A stretch of DNA of 64,000 nt, from contig JAUQWO010000014.1 in NCBI GenBank assembly GCA_030835135.1, forward strand, positions 1 to 64,000. The letters are read 5' to 3'. A model generated the notes under the pieces. That model was given only the letters and a program-made list of their open reading frames with translations. It was not told the DNA's origin and did not search any database. Positions 18,878 to 28,446 of the stretch are shown piece by piece; positions within the stretch are counted from its first letter, which is position 1; every line of letters begins with the position of its first letter. A program made the position numbers and the translations under genes. Source of the stretch: Bacteroidota bacterium. GTDB taxonomy: Bacteria; Bacteroidota; Ignavibacteria; UBA10030; UBA6906.

Positions 18878-18905
18878 CCGGCAGAGCGTCGCGACGTTCT
18901 GCCGG
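18878..18905 (+). terminator. Long inverted repeat after the kinase fusion, probable terminator
   Basis: CCGGCAGAGCGTC and GACGTTCTGCCGG, separated by GC, form a 13-bp stem with one G-T pair, 63 bp past the stop. T-rich stretches (GATTTTTTG, GTTTTTGG) begin about 25 bases later rather than at once, so the terminator role is probable but not certain. The remaining 190 bases before the histidine kinase hold no gene. Confidence 0.45.
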
Positions 18906-19096
18906 GATATCCCTTCGTGGATTTCGTCCGATTTTTTGCGTGTTTTTGGCCTTTTCTCTCCCTCCCGCCATACCCTGATGGCACACTGATTGAACCACAG
19001 TCCTCCAGAGTACTGCGTCGTCTCCAGTCCAACCTGTATCTCCGGACGGGAAACGGGCAAACGTTACCATATGCAAGGACCGCAGGGATCAGCAGT

Positions 19097-22000
19097 ATGG
19101 CACAAGGACTCAAGTTATATGACCGGATGAAAGGCCGATTCTGGTTATTGAGTCTTGGTCTCGCCGTCATTCTGCTCATCGCCAGTGGCTGGTGGTTCGG
19201 CGACCGGGAGGCGGACCGGCGCGATCAGGAGATGCGGGAGGAGCTCCTCCGAAATGCGATCTATGTCGCAGGGACGATCAACCCGGCACTTGTCGGTCAA
19301 CTCACGTTCACGCCCGGGGATCGCGATCTTCCCGCCTATCAACGTATCAGAGAACAAATGGACTGGGCAGCGGGCGAGATCACCCGTGCGGGTGTGTACA
19401 GTCTTGCCCTCAGGGGTGATCACCTTCTGTTCGGCCCCGAAACCTATCCGCTCAACGACCCGGCCTCGAGTGTTCCAGGGTCGACGTTTCGTCAAGCCGG
19501 TCCCCAGTACTATGCGATCTTCCGCAACCATGACCCGGTCGTGTTTGGTCCGCAGGAGGATGAGTTCGGGACCTGGGTGACGGCACTTGCCCCGGTGATG
19601 GATGGATCGGGGAGCAACGTCGTCCTGGCGGTCGGTGTGGATGTTCCTGCTTCGGAGTGGAACCGGTCCCTGAATACTGTCCGGATCCGCCCTCTGATCC
19701 TTACCAGCCTGCTCGCCGTCTTTCTCGTTGCCGCGAGCATGCTGGCATATCATGGCCTGCGGCGACTGAGTCCGACGAACATCCAGGTCCGGGTGTGGGT
19801 GATCACGCCATCAGCCATCGCGGTGCTCATCGCCGCGATCTTCTACGGTTTGTACGAGTACCATGTCTACACGCAGGACTCCCATCTGCGTCTGCACGCC
19901 CTGCACGATCAGGTGCAGGATCAATGGAATACCCTCTACGGGGTGCAGGTGCAATCCTTGCGGGCGGTGCATGATCGCTTCATGCTCGATGCCGGCATGG
20001 AACGGGCATGGGTCAGGGGTGAGACGGGCACAGTGCGCTCATTGGCCGCGCAACGATTCGAAGAGTTGAAGTTCGACGTAGGCATCAATCAATTGTTCTG
20101 CATCGCACCGGATGGCACCTGTCTGGCGCGCGGACACAAACCCGCGGAGTTCGGTGATCGGATCGACCGCCCGACCTTTCTCCTTTCCCGTGCAAGCGGG
20201 GAGGATTCATGGGGGACCGAGCTGGGGTCCCGGGGAGCGGTCTCCCTGCGGTATACCCGTCCCTGGACGGTGCGTGGGCGACAGATCGGCTATCTCGAGA
20301 TCGGGAAGAACATCGAAGCGATCGTGCAACGCTTCGCGATCAGCATGCATCTGGACGCGATCACGGTCCTCCATAAGCGCTCTGTGGACCGTGAAGAAGT
20401 GGAACACGGGGTCCGGAACAACTACATTGCCGGCGACTGGGAGAAGTACCCGGCCGGTGTGGTGGTGCAGAGTACGCTCAACGGCATGCCCCGGGAGATC
20501 GAGGAGCTCCTCCGCGAGGGGCGGAACAATGGACCGATCGCGCGCGTGCTCCTGGCCCATCATGGTGATCATGTCTATGGTTGCGGATTCATCCCGATCA
20601 CTGATCCTCACGGCAGTGAGATCCTCTCCCTGATCACGCTCACCGATGTGACGCGAGAACAGGATGCGGCAGAGAACGGGATCCTGATCAGCCTGGGTTT
20701 CGGTGTGGTCCTCCTCGGGAGTGTGATCGCGTTCCTGTGGATCGTCAGCGGCAAGATCCAGGATCAGCTGATGAGCACGTTCGCGCAGATCCGGGAAGGT
20801 GAATCGCGGATGCGGGCGATCACGGAATCGGCCCAGGACGGGATCATCATGATCGATCCCCACGGTGATGTGTCCTTCTGGAACCCTGCCGCCGAACGCA
20901 TCTTCGGATACTCCGCGGCGGAGGTGATCGGCAAGGACCTGCACATGATCATCGCGGCCGACCGATATCAGAAGCTGCATCGGGCAGCCTTCATGGAATT
21001 TCAATCCTCCGGAACGGGTGCGGCGTTCGGCAAGATCCTCGAAGTGGAGGCCTCTGCAAAGGACGGCCGTGAGGTGCCGGTCCAGCTTGCGCTTTCCGCC
21101 GTGCATCTGAACGATGGATGGCATGCCATCGGGCTTGTCCGGGATATCACCGAACAGCGGAAGTATGAAGCGGAGCGTGAGGCCGCGCACCTCGAGCTCA
21201 ATGAGGCCCTCATGGAAGTGCGCGAGGCGAATGAAGCCCTGAAGGAGACCACCGCACGCGCGCATACGCTCGCCGGTCAGGCGGAGGCCGCCAATGTCGC
21301 GAAGTCCCAGTTCCTTGCGAACATGAGCCATGAGATCCGCACACCGATGAACGGGATCATCGGGATGACCGGCCTGCTGATCGATTCGCCCCTGAACCCT
21401 GAACAGAAGCAATTCGTTGATGTGATCAGGACCAGCAGCGAAGCATTGCTTGCCCTCATCAATGACATCCTGGATTTTTCCAAGATCGAGGCACACAAGA
21501 TCGAACTGGATGATCTGGAGTTCGATCTCCATACGATCCTTGAGGAGACCACGGAACTCCTCGCTGTCAAAGCGCACGAGAAAGACCTCCATATCGTGTG
21601 TCTCATCGACCCGGATGTTCCCCGGCTCGTACGGGGTGACCCCGGGCGTGTCCGGCAGATCCTCCTGAACCTCGGGGGGAATGCCGTGAAATTCACTCAC
21701 GAAGGTGGTGTGACGCTCCATGCACGTCTGGACCGGATCGAGGAGGGGAGACCGGTCGTGCGGTTTGCCATCACCGATAGTGGCGTTGGCATTCCCGAAG
21801 AGAAGCAGCAGAGACTCTTCACCCCGTTCACCCAGGTCGATGGCTCCATCACCCGCAGGTATGGTGGTACGGGATTGGGACTTGCGATATCCATGCAACT
21901 TGCCGAGCTCATGGGAGGGGAGATCGGCATGGAGAGTCCGGCCCGCTCCCCCATCACGAAAGAGGAGCAGCGCGGTTCGATGTTCTGGTTCACGGTACGG

Positions 22001-22864
22001 TTCGCTCCGGTGGAGCGTGCCATCCCCGATGTCCCCGGTCCGGTCAGCATCCTGGAAGGGGTGCGTGTTCTGGTGGTGGACGACAGCGAGGCGAACAGAT
22101 TCCTCGTGCGCACGCTGCTGCACAATTGGGGGTGCCGCTCCGGCGAGGCGATCAGCGGCGAACATGCGCTGGAGGTCCTGGAGGAGGCGCTGAACTCCGG
22201 TGATCCGTTCCAGTTCGCCCTCATGGACATGGCGATGCCGGGGATCGATGGCGCCGAGACAGGGAGGAGAGTCAAGGCATCGCGACAGCTCAGGGACACG
22301 CACCTGGTGATGCTGACGTCGATGGGTGAGCAGGGGGATCGGGGGCGGATGCAGGAGATCGGGTTCGCCGCCTACTTCACCAAGCCGTTCCGCCAGAATC
22401 GCCTGAAGGAGGCAATGGAGGTCATCCTGGGCGGGAAGGCATCAGATGTCACACCCGAAGATGCGCCAGCGAAGCCCGCAGCCGCGGAACCCTCGCCGGC
22501 GCGCATCCTGATCGCCGAAGACAACCCGATCAACCAGCTCGTGGCGCTGAAGATCCTCGCGAAGCTCGGCTACCGGGCCGAAACCGTCTCCAACGGCGCG
22601 GAAGCAGTGGAGGCCGTCACCTCGGGCAGCTATGATATCATCCTGATGGATTGTCAGATGCCGGAAATGGACGGGTTCGAGGCGACACGCACACTGCGCG
22701 GGCAGAACCGGGAGATCCCGATCATCGCGATGACCGCCAATGCGATGAAGGGCGACCGCGAACTCTGCATCGAAGCAGGCATGAACGACTATCTCAGCAA
22801 GCCGGTGAAGTCGACCGAACTCGCAGCCATGCTTCAGCGCTGGCTCGCTCCCCCCCGTCCATGA
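19097..22864 (+). CDS. Hybrid sensor histidine kinase with two receiver domains
   Basis: A 1255-residue membrane sensor. N-terminal helices bracket two extracytoplasmic sensor regions: helix about 12-31, sensor about 40-190, a helical pair about 195-260, a second sensor about 260-520 and a further helix about 527-548. Then come a PAS domain (about 570-690), a coiled-coil linker, HisKA with phosphoacceptor His745 in MSHEIRTP, HATPase, and two receivers with Asp1044 in LMDMAMP and Asp1185 in LMDCQMPEMDG. The ATG at 19097 begins the first membrane region; the longer frame to 18869 runs through a terminator-like repeat. No output regulator lies alongside, so it may feed a remote phosphotransfer protein. 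The signal is unknown. Confidence 0.9.
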   Translation: MAQGLKLYDRMKGRFWLLSLGLAVILLIASGWWFGDREADRRDQEMREELLRNAIYVAGTINPALVGQLTFTPGDRDLPAYQRIREQMDWAAGEITRAGVYSLALRGDHLLFGPETYPLNDPASSVPGSTFRQAGPQYYAIFRNHDPVVFGPQEDEFGTWVTALAPVMDGSGSNVVLAVGVDVPASEWNRSLNTVRIRPLILTSLLAVFLVAASMLAYHGLRRLSPTNIQVRVWVITPSAIAVLIAAIFYGLYEYHVYTQDSHLRLHALHDQVQDQWNTLYGVQVQSLRAVHDRFMLDAGMERAWVRGETGTVRSLAAQRFEELKFDVGINQLFCIAPDGTCLARGHKPAEFGDRIDRPTFLLSRASGEDSWGTELGSRGAVSLRYTRPWTVRGRQIGYLEIGKNIEAIVQRFAISMHLDAITVLHKRSVDREEVEHGVRNNYIAGDWEKYPAGVVVQSTLNGMPREIEELLREGRNNGPIARVLLAHHGDHVYGCGFIPITDPHGSEILSLITLTDVTREQDAAENGILISLGFGVVLLGSVIAFLWIVSGKIQDQLMSTFAQIREGESRMRAITESAQDGIIMIDPHGDVSFWNPAAERIFGYSAAEVIGKDLHMIIAADRYQKLHRAAFMEFQSSGTGAAFGKILEVEASAKDGREVPVQLALSAVHLNDGWHAIGLVRDITEQRKYEAEREAAHLELNEALMEVREANEALKETTARAHTLAGQAEAANVAKSQFLANMSHEIRTPMNGIIGMTGLLIDSPLNPEQKQFVDVIRTSSEALLALINDILDFSKIEAHKIELDDLEFDLHTILEETTELLAVKAHEKDLHIVCLIDPDVPRLVRGDPGRVRQILLNLGGNAVKFTHEGGVTLHARLDRIEEGRPVVRFAITDSGVGIPEEKQQRLFTPFTQVDGSITRRYGGTGLGLAISMQLAELMGGEIGMESPARSPITKEEQRGSMFWFTVRFAPVERAIPDVPGPVSILEGVRVLVVDDSEANRFLVRTLLHNWGCRSGEAISGEHALEVLEEALNSGDPFQFALMDMAMPGIDGAETGRRVKASRQLRDTHLVMLTSMGEQGDRGRMQEIGFAAYFTKPFRQNRLKEAMEVILGGKASDVTPEDAPAKPAAAEPSPARILIAEDNPINQLVALKILAKLGYRAETVSNGAEAVEAVTSGSYDIILMDCQMPEMDGFEATRTLRGQNREIPIIAMTANAMKGDRELCIEAGMNDYLSKPVKSTELAAMLQRWLAPPRP

Positions 22865-22880
22865 CCCTCTCGCCGGCCGC

Positions 22881-24779
22881 TCACATGCCGGCGCCGGTCC
22901 CATCAGACAGATCCCGGGCGATCAGGTCATTCACGCGCCGCGCGAATCCCTGCGGGTCCACGAGCTTCGACCCTTCGGCAATGATGGCCTGCTCGTAGAG
23001 GAGCCGCACCACGCGTTCGCACCGGGGATCATCGGGCGCCTTCGCATGCAATGCCAGGACAGCCTGCACAACAGGGTGGTTCCCGTTCAGCTCGAGGATG
23101 CGCTCGGAGGCCTTGCCGGCCTGGCCGAGTTTCGCCATGATCCGTTCCATGTTCGCGCCGAGGGCACCCTCTTCACTGACGAGACAGGAAGCGCTCTCCT
23201 TGAGGCGTGATGAGAGACGCACCTCCTGGATCCCCGGAAGGGTCTGCTTCATGTATCCGAAGAGCCCTTCGAACTTCTTCTTCTCTTCTTCCGGGATCGC
23301 GTCGCTTCCTTCGAGGTCTCCCTTGTCCGCCGCTTTGAGGTGCTTGCCCCGGTATTCATGCAGGGAGGGGAGGACGAACTCGTCGATCGGGTCGGTCATG
23401 AGAATGACGTCCCACCCGCGCGACCGGAAGATCTCCAGCGTCGGTGCATGCTCGATGAGGGCGCGGTTCTCGCCCGTGAGATAGTAGATGTCCTTTTGCT
23501 CCGCCGGCATCGCGCCCACGTACTCCGGCAGGGAGGTGGTCTTGCCCGACTCCGTGTTGATTGACTCGTACAGCATCAGGTCCGCCACCTGCTCGCGGTT
23601 CGTATGGTCCGTGGCGATGCCCTCTTTGAGGACGCCGCCAAGTTCCTTGAAGAATGTGCTGTACGCCTCCGGCGACGAGGTCTTCATCTCCTCCAGCGCT
23701 TTGAGCACGCTCTTCACCAGATTACGCTGGATCCGCTCCAGGAGCGGGTTCTGCTGGAGGAGCTCACGCGAGACGTTGAGCGGGAGGTCGCTGCTGTCCA
23801 CCACGCCACGCACGAACCGGAGATACGGCGGCAACAGCTGCTCACAGTGGTCCATGATCAACACGCGCCTGATGTAGAGCTTCGGACCGTACTTCGGTTC
23901 TCCGAACTGCATGTCGAACGGTTTGTGCCCCGGGATGAAGAGCAGGACCTTGAACTCCGTGGTCCCTTCGCCGGTGTAATGGATCACCTTCGCCGGTTCC
24001 GTGAAGTCGCCGGAGATCTGCTGATAGAATGCGTTGTACTCCTCGGTGGTGACATCGGCCTTCGAACGGAGCCAGAGTGCCTTCCGGGAGTTGAGCGTCT
24101 CCTCGACGATCTCTTTCTCTTTTTTGTCGTTCTCCTTTTCCACGTCCATCACCACCGGATGTTCGATGAAGTCGGAGAACTGCTTCACCAGCCTGCGGAG
24201 CGTCCACGGTTCCAGGAAATCCTTCTCGTCCTCTTTGAGGTGAAGGATGATATCCGTGCCCCGCGTGGCTTTGGGAACGGATTCAACGGTGAATGATCCC
24301 TGACCATCGGATTCCCAGCGCACGCCCATCGTCGGATCGCCGGCCATCCGGGAAAGCACCGTGACGCGGTCCGCCACCATGAAAGCGGAGTAGAACCCCA
24401 CGCCGAACTGACCGATCAGCTCGGGCCTCTCGCCCGACCCGGCGGCCTTGAGCGACTCCAGGAACGCCTTGGTCCCGGAGCGGGCGATCGTCCCCAGATT
24501 CTCCACGACCGTTTCGCGCGACATCCCGATGCCATTGTCCGTGATCGTCAGGGTCCCGGCCGCCGTGTCGGGGATCAGTTTGATCTTCCACTCCCGGTTC
24601 CCCTCGAGCATCTCTTCATTACTCAGCGAGTTGAAGCGGACCGTATCGATCGCGTCGCTTGCATTGCTGATCAGTTCCCGGAGGAAGACCTCCTTATGGG
24701 AATAGAGGGAATGGGTGATGATATTCAGGACCTGGCGAAGTTCGCTCTTGAATTCCAGCGTTTCCTGGTGCGATGACAT
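22881..24779 (-). CDS. htpG: Molecular chaperone HtpG (Hsp90 family)
   Basis: A 632-residue bacterial Hsp90, an ATP-driven chaperone dimer of the cytosol. The N-terminal ATPase motifs are clear: LISNASDAID, DNGIGMSRE and GQFGVGFYSAFMV; the middle-domain motif SSDLPLNVSRELLQ is also present. Length is typical. The ATG at 24779 (MSSHQETLEFKSE) has GGAG eight bases upstream, and the promoter at 24827-24855 precedes it. It is divergent from the membrane protein at 24948, the two promoters lying almost back to back. Confidence 0.97.
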   Translation of the reverse strand: MSSHQETLEFKSELRQVLNIITHSLYSHKEVFLRELISNASDAIDTVRFNSLSNEEMLEGNREWKIKLIPDTAAGTLTITDNGIGMSRETVVENLGTIARSGTKAFLESLKAAGSGERPELIGQFGVGFYSAFMVADRVTVLSRMAGDPTMGVRWESDGQGSFTVESVPKATRGTDIILHLKEDEKDFLEPWTLRRLVKQFSDFIEHPVVMDVEKENDKKEKEIVEETLNSRKALWLRSKADVTTEEYNAFYQQISGDFTEPAKVIHYTGEGTTEFKVLLFIPGHKPFDMQFGEPKYGPKLYIRRVLIMDHCEQLLPPYLRFVRGVVDSSDLPLNVSRELLQQNPLLERIQRNLVKSVLKALEEMKTSSPEAYSTFFKELGGVLKEGIATDHTNREQVADLMLYESINTESGKTTSLPEYVGAMPAEQKDIYYLTGENRALIEHAPTLEIFRSRGWDVILMTDPIDEFVLPSLHEYRGKHLKAADKGDLEGSDAIPEEEKKKFEGLFGYMKQTLPGIQEVRLSSRLKESASCLVSEEGALGANMERIMAKLGQAGKASERILELNGNHPVVQAVLALHAKAPDDPRCERVVRLLYEQAIIAEGSKLVDPQGFARRVNDLIARDLSDGTGAGM

Positions 24780-24826
24780 GGAAAGATCTCCGGTAATGAC
24801 GAGTAGAACGGGCAAAATGCACAGAG

Positions 24827-24855
24827 AGAATAGCGGATTCGGCGAAAAAAATCAA
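24827..24855 (-). promoter_or_regulatory. Predicted promoter of htpG
   Basis: Minus strand: TTGATT, 17 bases, TATTCT. It looks like a housekeeping promoter; no CIRCE repeat (TTAGCACTC-type) is visible. Confidence 0.6.
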
Positions 24856-24861
24856 GACGTG

Positions 24862-24890
24862 TTGCATTCCGGGCGGCAGCTTCGTAGGTT
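24862..24890 (+). promoter_or_regulatory. Predicted promoter of the polytopic membrane protein gene
   Basis: TTGCAT, 17 bases, TAGGTT, divergent from the htpG promoter with only six bases between the two -35 boxes. Confidence 0.45.
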
Positions 24891-24947
24891 TCGTGCATTG
24901 TTGACGCCGGCCTCTTCTCTCCGTTCCTTCGCCCGGACAGTGCGCCT

Positions 24948-26720
24948 ATGCTTCGATCCATTGAACGTTTCCTCGGCCTCCGGTCGCTGCCGTTCATCCT
25001 TGCCTCCGTCGCCGTGCTGCTCGTGCTACCGTCGGCATGGACCGGCTTGCAGCAGGACGACCTCGACCAGCGCTATTTCCTCCATGGCTATGCCGACAGC
25101 ACCGGAGGGGGTGCTGCCGACCTGGATATCTTCGCATTTCTCCGTGGGGATTCCGCCGGTGCACACAGGCTCATGGATGCAGGGGTCGCGCCATGGTGGA
25201 CGCTGCCCTCGCTCCGGTTGGCATTCTGGCGTCCGCTTGCAGCACTGATGCACTACCTGGATTACCTCCTCTGGCCGGATCGGCCGTTCCTGATGCACGC
25301 GCAGAGCTTCCTGTGGTTCTTCGGGTTGATCGTTGCCGGGGCATACCTGTACCGGCGATATCTGGGCGCGACCGTCACGGCAGGCATCGCCGCTGCGTTC
25401 TTCGCCCTCGATGACGTCCACGGTCTCGCGGCGGGATGGATCGCGAACCGCAACGCCATGATGGCCCTGCTCGCCGGGTGCCTGATCCTCATCGTCCACG
25501 ACCGCTGGCGCCGCGATGGGTGGGTGGCCGGATCGCTCCTCGGGCCGTTGTTCCTCGCCGCCGGACTCCTGTCGGGGGAATCCGCGCTTGCCGTGTGTGG
25601 CTATCTTCTTTCCTATGCACTCTTCCTGGACAACGGTACCATCCGCATGCGGATCAGATCGCTCCTGCCCTATGCACTGGTGGCCGGGGTGTGGCTGGTG
25701 GTGCGCGCGCGACTGGGGTACGGCACGTGGGGTTCGGGGTACTACATCGATCCGCTCTCGGAACCGCTCCGCTTCCTGGAAGCGGTGGGGATGCGCTCGC
25801 CACTGCTCATTGCCGATCAGATGTTCTTCCCACCTTCATCGCTTGCACTCTTCCTCGGCGAGCATCTGCTGAGCCCGTTGCTGATCTGGGGAGTGGTGAT
25901 CGTCGTGCTGTTCGCGTTCCTGCTCTGGCCACTCATCAGGGCCGACCGCGTGTCACGGTTCTGGGCAACCGGGATGTTGCTCTCGGTCCCGATCGTGTGC
26001 ACGGCGCTTCCCCACAGCCGCCTGCTGATGTTCACCGGGTTGGGTGCGTTCGGACTGATCGCGATCTGGATACAGCGGGCGCGGGCATGCAATGTGCGGC
26101 CGGGTGAGCCGCGGACGCACGTGCGTGTGCGGCGGTGGGCGGTGTTCCTCCTCATTGCCGTGCATGGGCCTATGGCTGCGCTGTCGCTGATGTACAACGC
26201 CTCGAGCGCGGCGTTCGCGCAGAAGTACATCCAGGACGCGGCTCTTACCCTGGTCGATGATGGCACCATGCGGAGCACGGACCTGATGATCGTGAACCAC
26301 CCGATCCCGTTCTACGCCCATCACGCCGGTACGGCGCGGCTCGTGCTCGGCAGTGTGCCGCCGCGGAGGATACGCGTCCTGGCCCCGGGGTTGGACAGCG
26401 TGCACATCGTACGGCCGGATAGTGCGACGCTTCTCGTACGGCCGTGCGGTGGGTTCATCGGATCCTCGTTCGACAATGTCTTCCGAGGGCCCGCGCATCC
26501 GATGATGCGCGGGGAGCAGGTGCGATTGACGGGGATAACGGCAGAGGTCGTGAACCTGACCGACGATGGAAGGCCATCCGAGGTACGGTTCACGGTCAAT
26601 GGGCGGCTGGAGGATCCCCGGTACCGCTGGGTGCGATGGGAGGCGAACCGCTATGTGCCGTTCCAGCTCCCGCCGGTCGGTGGCTCGGCGGATCTCCCGG
26701 GATCACCGCTCGAATTCTGA
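24948..26720 (+). CDS. Uncharacterised polytopic membrane protein, possibly GT-C-like
   Basis: A 590-residue protein with about ten or eleven membrane helices up to residue 415 and a C-terminal extracytoplasmic domain of about 170 residues. An acidic pair sits just after the first helix (GLQQDDLDQRYF, about residues 34-45), the place where GT-C glycosyltransferases such as the PMT/ArnT type carry a catalytic Asp. That is the only hint of function, and I do not assign one. It is transcribed alone, divergent from htpG, and converges with the M14 carboxypeptidase gene 7 bp away. Confidence 0.6.
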   Translation: MLRSIERFLGLRSLPFILASVAVLLVLPSAWTGLQQDDLDQRYFLHGYADSTGGGAADLDIFAFLRGDSAGAHRLMDAGVAPWWTLPSLRLAFWRPLAALMHYLDYLLWPDRPFLMHAQSFLWFFGLIVAGAYLYRRYLGATVTAGIAAAFFALDDVHGLAAGWIANRNAMMALLAGCLILIVHDRWRRDGWVAGSLLGPLFLAAGLLSGESALAVCGYLLSYALFLDNGTIRMRIRSLLPYALVAGVWLVVRARLGYGTWGSGYYIDPLSEPLRFLEAVGMRSPLLIADQMFFPPSSLALFLGEHLLSPLLIWGVVIVVLFAFLLWPLIRADRVSRFWATGMLLSVPIVCTALPHSRLLMFTGLGAFGLIAIWIQRARACNVRPGEPRTHVRVRRWAVFLLIAVHGPMAALSLMYNASSAAFAQKYIQDAALTLVDDGTMRSTDLMIVNHPIPFYAHHAGTARLVLGSVPPRRIRVLAPGLDSVHIVRPDSATLLVRPCGGFIGSSFDNVFRGPAHPMMRGEQVRLTGITAEVVNLTDDGRPSEVRFTVNGRLEDPRYRWVRWEANRYVPFQLPPVGGSADLPGSPLEF

Positions 26721-26727
26721 CCCCGTC

Positions 26728-28002
26728 TCACCGGACGAGGAGCATCCGGATCGCTACCGAGCGTCCGCCCGATACCGCCCTGCAGATGTATGTGCCGCTC
26801 GCCATCCCGCGCGCGTCCCACCTCAGCGCATACCTTCCCGGTTCCACTCTGTCGTGCAGCAGTATCGTCACTTCGCGGCCCATGACGTCGTAGATCCGCA
26901 CATCGGCCACGCCGCGATCGGTGACTGAGAGGGTGATGGACGTTGACGGGTTGAAGGGGTTGGGATAATTCTGGCTCATGCTGAACGACGCCGGGAGAGT
27001 GCGGTCGGCGACGACCTCCGTGGGTGTGCCGCCGGCAAGCTCGTCCGCGATCCCCGCAAGGATCGCCGCCGCGGTGGTATCGAAGGCCCGTGCATTCGGT
27101 GAGTTCATATCCTCGTACGTGAGGGCGAGCACGTTCGCGCCGTGGTTCAGCCAGAACCAGCTTTCCGGATACTGTTGGGCCGGTGCACTGGTCCAGGATT
27201 GGAAGTACGTGTAGGGCTGTATGCCGCCGGGGAAATACGCGCGGACCTCGTTGATGAACCGCTGTTCGACCGCGGCGTACGCCGCCGACGTCCCCTTGTC
27301 GGTGTGATAAACAAAGTAGCGGACCTCGCCATATGCCGAGTGCATGTTCAGTGCGATGCGGATCGGATTCTCCGTCGCCATGAGCGTGGTGAACGTGTGT
27401 CGGAGCGTCTGCACCTCCGGTTCGCCCGGCACCGCTGTCCAGTTGCTTTCGATATCGATATTGTGGGCATTCTGCCGTGCCTTGGAAAGCTCCACGCCGT
27501 CCGGATTGATCATTGGGACGATGTTGAACACGCACGCCTTCCTGAGTTTCTCTCCGAGTGCTGAAGGGCTGAGGAGTTGCCGGATGATCTCGTTAGTTAC
27601 CCAGGTTCCCTGAACCTCATTCGGATGGGTCCGTGCGTGGATCCACACCCGTTTGCGGGGCGAGAACGTTGGCACCGTATCCTCGATCGTCAGCATGAAG
27701 ATGGGCCGGTTCTGCACCGTTGCGCCGATGGAGTCGATGCGCACGAACGGACTCAGGCCCCACCGCGCAAGGTCTGCTTTGAGTGAATCGAAGCCATAGC
27801 CCCAGTTCAAGGCCGCGGCAAGCCGGTATTCCGCTGTCGTCGTGTCGGGCAGTCCGCACGGGTCGTCGAGAAGGGGCGAAGGCGCGCGGCCCTTGATGTC
27901 GGCGCTTGTGGAGGATGCGATGAGAAGTGCGATGGTACAGGTGACAGCGATGCGCACGAGGTGCGCCGTGGCGGAAAAGCGTGTCGATGAGATCATGGAC
28001 AT
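26728..28002 (-). CDS. Secreted M14 zinc carboxypeptidase with type IX sorting domain
   Basis: A 424-residue M14-type metallocarboxypeptidase. Zinc ligands are His/Glu in RTHPNEVQG and the later His in ALNMHSAYG; NPDG and the Glu of LTYEDMN complete the active site. A signal peptide covers about residues 1-33. The last ~85 residues form a type IX sorting domain (NYPNPFNPST, then IYDVMGREVT and final MLLVR), so it should be displayed or released at the surface. Start codons at 28002 and 27996 are both possible; neither has a strong ribosome site. The longer frame to 28251 runs through a palindrome and is unlikely. Confidence 0.9.
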   Translation of the reverse strand: MSMISSTRFSATAHLVRIAVTCTIALLIASSTSADIKGRAPSPLLDDPCGLPDTTTAEYRLAAALNWGYGFDSLKADLARWGLSPFVRIDSIGATVQNRPIFMLTIEDTVPTFSPRKRVWIHARTHPNEVQGTWVTNEIIRQLLSPSALGEKLRKACVFNIVPMINPDGVELSKARQNAHNIDIESNWTAVPGEPEVQTLRHTFTTLMATENPIRIALNMHSAYGEVRYFVYHTDKGTSAAYAAVEQRFINEVRAYFPGGIQPYTYFQSWTSAPAQQYPESWFWLNHGANVLALTYEDMNSPNARAFDTTAAAILAGIADELAGGTPTEVVADRTLPASFSMSQNYPNPFNPSTSITLSVTDRGVADVRIYDVMGREVTILLHDRVEPGRYALRWDARGMASGTYICRAVSGGRSVAIRMLLVR

Positions 28003-28084
28003 AATATCGTGACGGGGCGGGGGAGTTGCAAGCCGGCGGCGCATCAAGTGTTCCACGCGTCCAATCTGCCGATCCAGCATGTAG

Positions 28085-28104
28085 GGGCGGTGCATGCACC
28101 GCCC
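28085..28104. repeat. REP-like palindrome
   Basis: A perfect 20-bp palindrome, GGGCGGTGCATGCACCGCCC, directly preceded by GTAG and followed by a short T-G run. Such GTAGGGGC-headed palindromes are commonly scattered through genomes as REP elements mobilised by RAYT transposases; no RAYT gene is in this window. It lies between the M14 gene and a broken sorting-domain tail. Confidence 0.45.
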
Positions 28105-28127
28105 TGGGGGGAATCTTTCCGCCTGCG

Positions 28128-28322
28128 TCACCGCACGATGACCATCTTTGTCGTCCGGTTCACCGGGCCCGCTGTGAACCGGCAGATGTACATCCCGCTT
28201 GCGAGTCCGGATGCATCGAACTGCACGAGATACTTTCCCGGATACTTCCATCCATCCACCGGCCGGGCCACCTCGCGCCCGAGCACATGATAGATGTCTA
28301 TGGTGGTCGCGTACCCGAAATC
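28128..28322 (-). pseudogene. Remnant of a type IX sorting domain
   Basis: A 64-codon open frame on the minus strand, bounded upstream by an in-frame stop and without a start codon, reads as the last part of a sorting domain: TTIDIYHVLGREVARPVD, then GKYLVQFDASGLASGMYICR and final KMVIVR (abridged). The NxPNPFNP part and the whole catalytic body are missing. It therefore looks like the stump of a deleted secreted-protein gene lying upstream of the beta-galactosidase. Together with the REP-like palindrome it fills most of the 444-base gap from 28003 to 28446. Confidence 0.7.
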
Positions 28323-28365
28323 TCAGGCCACCTCCCGTCTTGATGCCGACCGGACGATCCCGGCA

Positions 28366-28394
28366 TTGAAACCGTCGATTTTAATCCCTACCTT
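28366..28394 (+). promoter_or_regulatory. Predicted promoter of the GH35 gene
   Basis: TTGAAA, 17 bases, TACCTT; RNA start near 28401, about 45 bases before the ATG at 28447. Confidence 0.5.
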
Positions 28395-28446
28395 GCTTCC
28401 AGCATCACTGTTCCAACGTCCCACTCCCACTGAAGGCCCAAGAACG

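Noticed and set aside
18869-19096. Upstream extension of the hybrid kinase gene
   Set aside because: The extra frame runs across a strong inverted repeat and encodes no signal; the ATG at 19097 directly precedes the first membrane segment.
20207-22303. A roughly 700-codon antisense frame within the hybrid kinase gene
   Set aside because: Kinase domains on the plus strand are unambiguous; the antisense frame has no recognisable fold or start signal.
22871-22893. CGCCGGC/GCCGGCG inverted repeat between the hybrid kinase and htpG
   Set aside because: Part of it lies inside the htpG coding end, the loop is 9 bases and no T-run follows, so it is too weak to call a terminator.
28366-28379. TTGAAACCGTCGAT before GH35 as a third copy of the xylan operator
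   Set aside because: Only the left half matches and it coincides with the -35 box; position differs from the two good sites.
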